DNA from: Acanthopleura granulata
Taxonomy: Eukaryota > Mollusca > Polyplacophora > Chitonida > Chitonidae
Length of the DNA stretch: 64,000 bases
NCBI GenBank assembly: GCA_016165875.1
Contig: JABBOT010000003.1
Coordinates: 36,830,672 to 36,894,671, forward strand
Direction: 5' to 3'
Of this stretch, positions 33,385-45,100 are shown piece by piece. Position numbers and translations under genes: made by a program. The notes under the pieces are model-generated. The model saw only the letters and a program-made list of their open reading frames with translations, had not been told where the DNA came from and made no database searches. The first letter of the stretch is position 1. Each line of letters opens with the position of its first letter.

Positions 33385-36300
33385 ATGAATCAGACAGAAC
33401 ACGTTAAGGCTCGGCAGATTTGCTGGGAAGACTCTGTCAGTTGGAAGCGACACCGGGCTGAGCCCGACATACTGTGGACAGATTCAAACAAACAGAAACT
33501 TTTACTTATCAAATACAACAGAGGAAAGACGGAATCTTCTCAAAGGTCAGGAAAGATGATGCTTACCTTATCTCCCGAAGTCAAAGAGATGAGGTTGCTT
33601 GGAAGAGAAACCTTACATGCGAGTGCCAAAGATCCACACGGCGAAAGAGCGAAAGAGGAAAGATCTAACGGGCGACAGAGGTCTGGCTGGGCAGACCGCT
33701 CCCCCATCGAGGTTGAAGACACCGAGAAGTGTTTGTATTGTAATGAAAGGACCCCTTTGGGAACGAACCACAGCAGCTGGTGCAGCAAACTGTTTAACTT
33801 AAACGCGATGTATACGCACTACAACCTTGCCTTGCATTCTAAATGGACTATGCCAAGAGGGTTTCCGGGAAAAAAACGGAATCAATTCAAAAGACCTAGG
33901 AAGCGATCAGCTAAAGGCCAGGGACGTAATCTTCTGTTGGAAAATACCATGGAGCCTGACCCCCTGGCTGAGCCACCCCCGGGAATGGTATCCCCGGCAT
34001 CTGTGGAAGAGAACGAGGAGGAGGAGGTAAATCGCGTAGAGGGCGGGGAGGAGGAGGAAAACGAGAAGCAGGATACTCAAGACACGGTTGATGATGGCGA
34101 CAAGGGCAATGCTTATCAGGAAAATATTCCATCGAACTTAATCAGTAGAGACTGTGCGAAGGGACATATCCCGAGGTCTGTTCATTTGCCGATTAGCTTT
34201 TCGAGAAGTAACTCCCCGGACACATTCGCTAGTTGTCTGCTCTGTCACCCTGATTTTTTTACGGGAAATGCTCCAACAAATACACCACAGACAGACGTCG
34301 AAACTCCGACCGGCAGGAAGTGCGAGCATAGCCAACATAGTCCAAATACTCGGGAGGAAATGAACATCAATCAAGGTGGCTTCAGCGTTTTCAACAAAGA
34401 CTTCCTTGCCACTTTTCTGAACTCTGGAAGAGCCCTTTCCGGCTCCCCTTTCACATCACCCCCACCTCCCACACCGGTGACAGGAGCATGGTCTCAACTT
34501 CCGGTCGAGGCACGCCAGCTAGCAAGGCTGCGCCATAACGTTAATGTCACCAACACGGGAAGGCCCTTTCAAACACCGAGACACAGAGCAAATCAGGGGG
34601 ACTACATGTTCCCACAACTCCTCCAGATCGTCGAACACCCAGTCCGTGGGTACGGCATGTTTATGCCACACCCACCGCTGAGACGCAAGGAAGATCTACG
34701 GACACCATCTCCTGGGTGTAAGTTCTACAGCTAAGGTTTTTCCTAGTTACATTTTGTAGATATGCAGTGTAAGGGTACCGCTATCGGAAAGGAAGAATGA
34801 TAAACAAATGCTTGTTCAACTCTCAGACACCGATAGGCCTTACACAAGATCAAACAAAGAAACACGAAGACGCTTGAATAAGTTCAATACATACATTTGA
34901 ACAAATAGACATATAGTACAACTGACAATAATATACAAAACAATATAGATAATTACGAAATATATAGTTTCTTACTGATGATCGCGTCCAAATCCGGATG
35001 TAATATTCCTGCTCCCAAGTCAGCCCACGTCAGTATAGAACCCATAGTCCCTTTGAATTCTCAAATCGAAAGATGACAGTCCTGTAAGTGACGAACAACT
35101 GTGGGCACGGTACGCCGACGATGGTATATATCCAACTCGCCGGCCAGGTGCAACTTTTCAGGACGGACAGTTTGACACTAGCGTCCGTTATGCCCAGTTG
35201 GCGATGTATGTTTCAGTCCTCAGAAATATACACCAAGTCACTTTCAGGGTAAACTGAGATGAAATGTACGTAATCGCTCAAAGACAATAAGCAAAACAAG
35301 CTCCAATAGAATGACTGAGGAAACCAGCAAGCGGCGAAACACAAGCTCACAAAATGCTAGGTACAGAAAAAGGGATACAAAATGACGTATGCCGAATGGC
35401 GTGGGAACCGAGCTCCAATTAATCCCAGAAATCTTCGAGTGGACGTAAATACTACTGCGAGCTTAACAACCTGTGTAAAAGACTGTGAAACTTCTAAACG
35501 AAACGTCTCTCATATTTATAGACTACCGTAAAGCAAGTTCTGGATAGTTTTATTTATTTATTTATTTGATGTTTTACCCCACGCTCAGGAATGTTTCATT
35601 TATATGACGGCGGTCAGCATTATGATCGGAGGAAACAGGGCAGAGCCCGGGGGAAATTCACGACCATTCGCAGATTGCTGACACACCTTCCCGCGTATGG
35701 CTGGAGATGAAGCCAACATGAGCTGGACTTGAACTCACAGCGAGGATAGTTTTATCGTAAACATCTTTACAACACGGGTCAAGCTTTCCAGAATGTATGC
35801 TCTATGTACAATGACACGAAACTCATAAACACAGAAGCCTCGCGAACACGCGGCTGAATTCCAGTGCGGACTATAACGCACACAGAAGAAAAAATGTGGT
35901 CAGACACTGACTAGGTTAGCGCAAAAACAAAATCTAAAAAAATATAATACATTTTTTTAAAGACGGGGTTCGTAACAGCAGCTTACTTTTATATCACAAA
36001 TTTGAAATCTTCATGCAGCTGTATAGTTACGCGTCTTTAGTACTTTGACGAACAGACTACCTAACAGACTATTTACAAACCAGATAAACACACACCATAT
36101 AAATGCCAGTAACGTCTGATTCCAAATATGTTCAAATATGCTCATTTGTATTTTTTTTCTGACAGTTTTTAAACAGTGAATAAAATGAAAATAGAGATTC
36201 TATATATGGTGGAATATTTAGACTGAAGGCTCTATTGAACAAACTGAAGCACAATGATGTTGCCGATTGTTTTTTTGCTCTTAAGCTGAATGTAACTGTT

Positions 36301-37028
36301 ATATTTTCACATTAAATACAGATACACATGTGGCAATACATGCATTTTCATATGAAATAGCAGTCTGGGGACGTTTAGCAGTTAAAAAAGAATTCATCAC
36401 GCCACTGTGCTTAAACTTGCTCAGTATGGTAAAAAATCAATTTTTATTTATATTTTATTCGCTGTAAAAGATGTAAAAAAAGAAAAAAGAAAGATCCTGA
36501 TGATGATGTTCAGAATCAGCACCATATGGATTTTTAGATAATGCGTACTCTGTGCCCTTAGGAGAAGCATAGTTTCATGGATTCCAAAAGGACTATGAAG
36601 ATAGCAAAATTAGTGCAAATTGGATCTTGCTTTTTCCAGACATCATGTCTTAGTTATGAGGGGTATTTATTTACGCCTATAAATATACTTAAGACAGTCT
36701 GTAATGTATTGGGAAAATCGATCTGTGCTGAGCACCATTTTTATCTATGAATAAGAGATCAAAAATTTTCAGGAATTGATGAGTATAAAATGTAACAGTA
36801 TATCGGTCCAAAAATAAATCAGTCTTGTTTTTTATATTTTCAGCTGAAGTTGTCCTCGCTAAGCTGGGATTAAAGTTTAAAGTACCACATATGAACAAGG
36901 ACGTGCTGAAAAGAAGACGCAAAAAGGCCGCCGAGCACAGAGGGTTTCTCGGCAAACATGGCGCCTTTCTCCCGCCCATTGGATGTCGGGAGGCGTTGCA
37001 ACACGTAAACACATTGCCCAATGTCTGA
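33385..37028 (+). CDS. Unrecognised 505-aa protein, two coding exons, basic and acidic regions
   Basis: Exons 33385-34717 and 36844-37028 (stop TGA) join in frame through gtaagt/ttttcag sites to give 505 aa. The ATG sits in a good context (ccgccATGa). I do not recognise the family. Visible features: a Cys/His cluster C116, C119, H129, C133, H145, H151 that could bind zinc; a strongly basic patch about 163-178 resembling a nuclear localisation signal; an acidic stretch about 208-240 (EEEE, EEEE); a proline-rich segment about 363-371; and a conserved-looking C-terminal region from about 390, with KRRRKK and a final NTLPNV. Sustained open frame over 1.3 kb and a clean splice junction support a real gene; further 5' exons are possible. 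The upstream 58-bp tandem repeat and CRE cluster are the local context. Nuclear location is only a guess from composition. Confidence 0.75.
34735..35549. other. Intron of the unrecognised gene, 5' part
   Basis: Intronic sequence with no gene of its own. The alternative read-through of exon 1 would stop at 34734, adding only four residues, so splicing is the better model. Confidence 0.5.
35550..35742 (-). mobile_element. SINE copy, minus strand, in intron of the unrecognised gene
   Basis: Reverse-complement tail '(ttta)n tttgatgttttacccc' followed by 'atttatatgacggcggtcagc', 'cagagcccgggggaaattc' and 'cacaccttcccgcgtatgg'. It lacks the tRNA head beyond 'gaactcacagcga'. Confidence 0.85.
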
Positions 37029-37094
37029 CGATGCATCCCGGGGAAGGGGAACAGAAAATGCCTATTACTGTAACTATCTGTAGGAAAGAACATA

Positions 37095-37100
37095 AATAAA
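37095..37100 (+). promoter_or_regulatory. Poly(A) signal AATAAA of the unrecognised gene
   Basis: First AATAAA after the stop at 37028, about 67 bp downstream, the normal position for a short 3' UTR. Confidence 0.5.
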
Positions 37101-37657
37101 ATGTGTGCTATTTACATAAATATTAATGTTATATTTTGTGATTGAGAAATTTAGAAAAACAGATATAGTATATGTCCGGGTACATGGTATATCCTAGCTG
37201 TAGCGAAATGGTTGTCTTCAAATCCGTATCTCTACACATGGTCTTACAGAAAATATAGGTATTTAATGAAGACAGGCATGTTTCCAACATAAAACATGTG
37301 TTAACTGACAATCTGACGATCATCAAAATTGCACCAACCTGTCATCTGGCACTGAAACTCAAAGGCATTCTGTGGTGTCATCAGTAGGCCTAATGGGAAG
37401 AATCATTTCTTGTAATGTGACAAACAGAATGTTCAAATTTTGTTCCACACACTCAGCTTGAGGTCTAGGCGCTACTTCTCAAACAATTCACAAGACACCT
37501 ACCCAGCCTGCCATATATTGGCTCAGTGTTTATATTATACACGTACATTTGGAATTCCCTGGCACATGTAAGTATTTCGGTAGGGAAACAGTGGATAGGG
37601 CCTAATTAAAAAGACATCATAGACAGCCAAACCAGAGCAGTGACTACTGTGTAATAA
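37101..37657. other. Intergenic, nothing recognised
   Basis: No coding sequence or repeat family recognised. Confidence 0.45.
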
Positions 37658-37910
37658 ATTTATTCATTTATTTATTTCATTGATGTTTTACGCCGGACAC
37701 AAGAATATTTCACTTATACGACGGCGACCAGCATTATGGTGGAAGGAAAACCAGGCAAACCCCGGGGGAAGCACACAATCACCGGCAGGATGCTGGCAGA
37801 CCTTCCCACGTACGATGGAGAGGAAGCATATGCTGGATTTGAACTCACAGCGACCTGAGTCATTACGCCGCGCTGATGGGATAACTCCCTCGGCCACTGA
37901 GGCCCCCGTG
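37658..37910 (-). mobile_element. Near full-length SINE, minus strand
   Basis: Tail '(ttta)ttt...gatgttttacgcc' at the left, then 'aatatttcacttatacgacg', 'cattatggtggaagg', 'cccgggggaagc', 'ccttcccacgtacg' and, at the right, the tRNA-like head 'ggccactgaggccccc' reverse-complemented. The open frames through it are SINE artefacts. Confidence 0.85.
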
Positions 37911-38149
37911 AAATAAACAAGCAATGTAAGTAATTTCGACGTTTCCATTATTTCGAAATTTCTGATGAGAATGTCTTAATTAAAGTTGAAATATTGAGAG
38001 CGTCAAAATGGATTTCTTCGGGAGTTACTTTGCTTATTGATAGTGCTAACTTATTCAGTAAGTCAGCTAGACTGTGGGCGACAATGTGTTTGTTGGTAAA
38101 TGGTCACACGTCGCTGTCCACATGTGTGACACGGAGACTCTCATGCAGA

Positions 38150-38392
38150 GCCGCACAATGACCCCGGAGCGTCACACCAATGCGGTCTCAGAGAATTTCA
38201 TTCGGGCTAATTAAGGCTGACTTCTTTTATAAGCGGAAAGGTCTGTCAGCAAACCGTGTTTGATCGTGGATTTCTCCAGGCTGTGCCTGGTTTACTCCCA
38301 CCATAATGCTGGCCACCGTCGTATAAATGAAATATTCTTCATTACGGCTTAAAACACCAGTAAATAAGTAAATAAATAAATGGATAAATAAC
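38150..38392 (+). mobile_element. Degenerate SINE, plus strand
   Basis: 'cacaatgaccccgg', 'caccaatgcggtc', 'ggtttactcccaccataatg', 'ccgtcgtataaatgaaatat' and 'aaaacaccagtaaataag' followed by AAAT repeats match the main family. Confidence 0.8.
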
Positions 38393-39011
<619 letters not shown>

Positions 39012-39159
39012 CAACATGCTCCATGCAACCTACTGTAGGCCAATTTTTTTCACACGGTCTAAGGGAATTAACTCTTGCTAAGTCTTAGTACTAGTATCCC
39101 ATCCACCGCCCGTACTGGTGTAGGTGTTTTTTAACCGATGGTGGTCATATGACCTGAAC

Positions 39160-42100
39160 ATGGCGGCGCTCAGTTCTCTGTGTACGCTTGTGTTATTTTC
39201 CGTGTGCTTGGGTGAGTCCCCGACCGTCCCTCCGAAGTACGTGGTTAACCTAGACTTACCCGAGGAGCAGAGATGGACACAAGTGGTCAAGGATTATCCC
39301 ATGTTACCCGGGATGATCCAGACTGTCTTCAAGTAAGAGCGGCCCAGGCATATGCTTCACTACATGTTAATCACCTTCATACATAGCACTGTAGCCTATT
39401 GATCCATGGTATAGCAAACAACATACTAACCGCACATGTGTGGCTCAGCTAATCTGACAATGTACTAACGTACGAAACAGTAGGCCAGCAGCTCGGTACG
39501 TAAGTACATTGCTTAATCAGGGCCCCAGTTTCATGAAGCGCACTTGGCTAAGTATTCCCTTAACTTCCATGGTACCGTAGCCCATGTTGTGGAGGTGGAA
39601 AGTGCACTTAGCTAAGGGCTAGTGAGCATCAAGTATTCTTCAAGAAACCAGACCCAGGGTTGAGCTTCACTCTTGGTGTACAATATACATTTTACTTTGT
39701 TCATGTATTAATAGACCTATAGGCTCGACCCTGCATGGATAAGGAGGGTCGTATACGGGCACACTGATACATTGATGCTATATGCAGCGAGGTAAATTAG
39801 CTCTGTTTTACCTCCATGCTACCTGGCTGTTTTTGTGTGAATCTGAACTGTAATGCATATACATATTAATATGACTGTGTTTAGGCCTATAATGGACAAA
39901 ATACTGGCCAAACCGGTCTTGCCTTCCCGAGTATTTCATTGTTAGGGCTTACGGCATAGGTCTATTGGTCTGTTCCCGGTTTCATGAATCGTACCTAATT
40001 AGTGTTAAGTGCGCTTCCTAACTCTACTTACGATGTGATGGCAGTTAAGGAAATACTTAGCTAATTGCGCTTCATGAAACCAGAGCCTCGTCTATTACCG
40101 GTAATTAACATTTTCATGGAAACTACATCTGCGAAAGGTTATTGAGTTAAGCCAGCCGAAATAGTTATTTATTTGTTTGTTTATTTATGTAATTGTTTAA
40201 TGACATACTCAAGGGTTTTTTTTACTTACACCATGGTCTTTATGCCTTGTGGGATGTACAGAAGCCCTATATGCATGTTTTTTTTTTGGCACTTCGACGA
40301 ACAATTTTGGCGGGAAAACCTACAAATTCCCTACCCATGGACGGGCTGGAAACCCGGCCTCTCCTTGTGTGTCCTCGTGATTACGATTTTTCAAGCGAAA
40401 TTAGGTCAAAACGAGGGGTAATTCCAGGTTATACCGCAGTGATTCAACTTTAGACATAAATGATGTTGCATACATATCTACATGCGTGCATATATGTATT
40501 ATTTATCACTACCATAAACAGGTTTATTGGCCTGTACGTACTTTCTGATCAAGATAGTGATATATATAATTAGGAATAGTCTAAAGTCCAAGTGAATGTG
40601 ACAGAATTCATGGCTGACCCACTTCCGTTCAGACTTCAGTTTGCCGAAGCCTATATAGCCCCACAAGTACATGCTGTGTATTTGATCTTTGCCAAGTGGT
40701 ACATATACCCGTGCAAATAATGTGGTTTGCCTCAGTAATGTATATTTTTCATGTAGTTGCGTAGTATGGGTATAAAAACAGACATATGGGTAAATCTTAG
40801 AAGTCTGTAATCTGCATGTGCCTATACTTTGATATATAAATACATGTAAATAGATAAACAGTTCTTCTATTTGTCATGTGTGGAGTAGCCTATTTGCTTA
40901 CTTTTCCGTATACTTCAGAACTGCATTACTTGAACGAAACATGCTATTTACATTGTGCGTTATAACACCACTTAGCGGTCTAGTGCAGCATAAAGAAACA
41001 GGAGTCTCTGACAAATGCGGGCGCTGCGATCATACTGGCTTCCTCTCCGGCCGTATACGTGTCAAGATCTACCAGCAACTTGCATTTCCCCGTTTTCTCT
41101 GACCATAAAGCTGGCCGCGGTTGTATGAATGAAATATTCATGAGTATGGCGTAAAACACCAGTCAAATATCTAAATAAATATAACACCATTAGGTACACA
41201 TCAAATAGTTATGAGTTTATGCAAGTTACATATGCACGTCGGCTTCTGTGCAAACTGGTGTAGCCCACTGCCACGTATATAACAAATTTATTAGAAAAAT
41301 AATTATAGTAATGCAGAAGTGAGGAAATATTAATATATATAGAGAAATACCGAACTCCATACAGCGTGGTCGCATATATATGGTGCATGAAAGTCTCTGA
41401 CAAATTGAAATAAATCAGTTAATAAAACATTGCCGCTGCATCGATACAGGAAATATGTACCAGATGACCTGGTTTCTCTGGTGGAGCAGATCGGATCGGC
41501 CATTGATGAGTACCTGCCGAGTCCATACGCCGGCGAGATCAGAGGTTGGTGAAGGATATATTCCTGCCTTGATGATGTAGGCCTGTATGATCTGTGTATT
41601 TTAATTGGGGGTGTTTATATGACATACGCTGAGCGGTATGCTACTGCATATTATTATAGTGACCATAACATATGTTTAAAAGAAACTAAACCTAATATGT
41701 AAATATTTTCAATGGGGTCGATGAAATAAGACTAACAACCATCTTATAGGCCTAGTGCATATCTTCTGGAGTATTGCGTTAACCAATAAAATAAGTACAT
41801 GTAGATTGGCAAAGATCGCTTTCAAAGTGAAGATTAGTATGATTATCATTAAAGCATTATTAAGACATTCCATTTAATTTTTATGAAACAATGCGATGTA
41901 TAGATATCCGTGAAGCGACGGTAAAACAGTTCTAGTGTTTTCAGCAGGCACTACCTTCGGTATGCTGGGCTTGCATACAAAATCTATACTGCTCAGATAT
42001 CCAAAAGGACTTAGTGGCGATGGAATAGTAGTTACTGACTAAATATTTCACAGCTATAAGGAAGGCCTGTACTTGTAGGCTCGTAGGCCATTCTATAAGG

Positions 42101-45100
42101 AATGAAATCATTTATCTTCTGTTGTTAGTAGGGGATGCTGTAATCAAGATAAAATCCATTTCTACATGACACATTTTGGTCAGAGATTAGATCCCATTAT
42201 AATAATTTCTGATAACTGACACACGATCCGTATTTGAATTCACTAATACTCGTGTAGTCAAATTGAATAGTTTATAATAATTATGGTTTTGAAGGAATCG
42301 CCAGTGCCTTGAATATGACGGTAGGGGAAGCAGTGATTCCGAACATCCTGTACGATCTGACATCGTGAGTATACAATATGCGTTATAGACAGTTCATCAA
42401 ATTTCATATCTCCAGTGTCAATGATAATTTCTGTCATTGAGCCAATGAACCAGTTCTATCAAATTCTATGGCCACCCGTCGTTTCCAACCCGTTATTTGG
42501 TTCAAAGAAGTTTTTTTTATATTATCATGATGTAAATTGATTTTTTATATTATTAATTGTTAATCTGTTAAAAAAAGTGACTCTTTTTTTTTGGCGACAT
42601 TCGTGGGGGGGGCGGGGGCGGGGTTATTCGGATATACTCATAAAGCTTCACCTTATTATTTTCTTCACCAATTTCTCAGCCATTGAAAAAAACTGAAACA
42701 TATCATTTCTGTGACTTACCTTGCATGGGTTGAGTCGACCATTATTATAAACACTTGCCACTTGATTATTTTTTCCGGATAATGTTAATTGTTACACCTA
42801 GCACTCTCCACATCTCTCAGGTTCTGTACGAGTATCGTGGCCCAAGACCTGAATGGGAATATCTGGCATGCCCGCAATCTGGACTACGGCTTCACGGATA
42901 TGCTCCGCAATATCACCATCACCGTGGACTTCCAGAGACAGGGAAAGGTAACCTCCTGTTTGTAACAATTATTATCAAAAGTCACTCACGGGATGGCTTT
43001 TAATAAATTATTACGAATTGTGACGTCCATGAAGAAACGGAATTCACAAAGTGTTGGAATATTGTGACCGTGACGAGTCCATGTATACCTTGTGTGCCAT
43101 AATGGAGATAGCATGAAGACTGTGTATGGCAGATCAGGCTGCAAGTGGGGCCAATATTATAGATAAAGAATACTGTAAAATTTGGGACTTTATCCCAAAG
43201 TGTTCACTCATAGGGTCATGTTTTTATATGGTAGCCGAGGGGGTTGGCGCGCTAGTGCAGTGCAGCGTAGTGTCCCGGGGAGCCTCTCACCTACAGGATC
43301 GCTGTGAGTTCAAGCCCAGCTCACGCTGGCTTCCTCTTCGGCCGTAGGTGGGAATGTCTGCCAGCAAACTACGGATGGTGGCGGGTTTCCCCCCAGACTC
43401 TGCCCGGTTTTCCCCCCACGATAATGCTGGTCGACGTCGTATAAGTGAAATATTCTTGAGTACGGTGTAAAACACCAATGGAATAAATAAATAAATATCT
43501 GGCACTGTACCACCTGTAGTAATCGTGGACACAAAGCAAATAACTACTTTTAGATAGATGAGATAATGTGTTTGTAATGTGCTTCACAGACTGTGTACAG
43601 CGGTGTTACCTATGCGGGGTATGTGGGGTTGTTATCCGTCCAGAAGCCTGGGGCCTTTACCATCACAGCAGACGAGAGAGGTATGTATGGGGTTCCCTGA
43701 AGTGGACACTGCCCCACATGTCTCATCGGCATGAAATAAAACCAAAGCTCTAAAATCTTGAGACTGATTAGTCTCTTCGGCCCGTTTTACGAAGAGGGTG
43801 CAACGTTTCGTCAAACTTTACAACCATGTTTACGTAACTCTGCAACATGTGTCGTCATGGCAGTTACGTTTGACATAACTATAGCCTCTTAGTGTACGGA
43901 TCCCAGGACTGTAGATAGATGCACCTCGTTTCTCCATCCGTCTCTAACAATTTTTGGTGTCTTTTTCTTCAAAATGGTTGTTTAATGACATTTGGTACAC
44001 CGAGACAAGTTACAGAACAACTCTTGGCCCGTTCGTCTATTTTCCCAAAAAATTGAACGTGTTTCGTTATGGACAAGCAGTAAAATTGCTATAGAATGTT
44101 CATTTATTACAGTGATACTTCGCGATTATTTTTTCCAGTGCTCTTGTCGCTGACTGCGGTGTAATTCACAGGGTCATGAACGAAATAAATGCCTCGTCAA
44201 ATCTTAGTAATTAATCACCATTTTGGCGAAAAGCATTACTGACTAATTATAGTATTCATACTGCTGTATCAGAAGAGCAGTGAAAAAACTCGACCGTGAA
44301 ATTCTTGTTCCCTAAATCGGAAGTATAGGTTCTCCACAAAGCACAGCATGCCACTTCACAACCACATGGACCTGTTAATTGTTGTTCGTTGTTTATTTAT
44401 TTATCTGTTGAATTGATTGTTGTTTAATGTATTTATTTAGGCATTGTTGCTGAATGCCCAAGTCAAGAATAATTATTGACATTTATTGTCGTTTAAAGCC
44501 ACATTGAAGATGTTATTGTTGATGTTGTTCTCAAGACAAAGGCGCCTGGTGGATGAATTTGCTCATTGGGATATTCGACAGAAAAGCTGCGCCAATGAGC
44601 TTTCTTGTTCGTGATGTAAGTATTCATACAATTACTGACACACGTCTGTTTTCCACGAGGAATGTTCACGAATCATAACTGTTAGCTACACAGGCAAACT
44701 GTGACTGTCCTAAACCATTTAGTAACTGATCGGTTGCCCGATGAAACTGAATGGTACTACATGGGACCGGATGATGTATCTGCAGGAATGCCTGTGGGCT
44801 CGCGTGTGGTACTTTGTTAGTCACGGTAGAATAGCTAGCCCTTGGATTATAAAAACTCCTGAAAGGGTGTTATATGTTCCAGAAATACTACAAACGTAAA
44901 AGAGTTAATTGGTAACGTGGAATTAACAACAATTTTCCTTTCATTGACTTTGTCAGATATTCTCGGCGTGGATAGTAAATTGCAATGATTGCAATAAAAA
45001 CAGTAGTTGCGTTTTGATCGGATCTTTTCTGAAAATAAGATTTTATTGATTACTGATTAAATCTGGCATTTGCCCTGCTACATATCCCTATAAGATTTTG

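Noticed and set aside
33113..33388. Open frame through the 58-bp repeat upstream of the unrecognised gene
   Set aside because: It starts inside the tandem repeat and is in another frame from the 33385 gene; repeat periodicity explains its length poorly as a gene.
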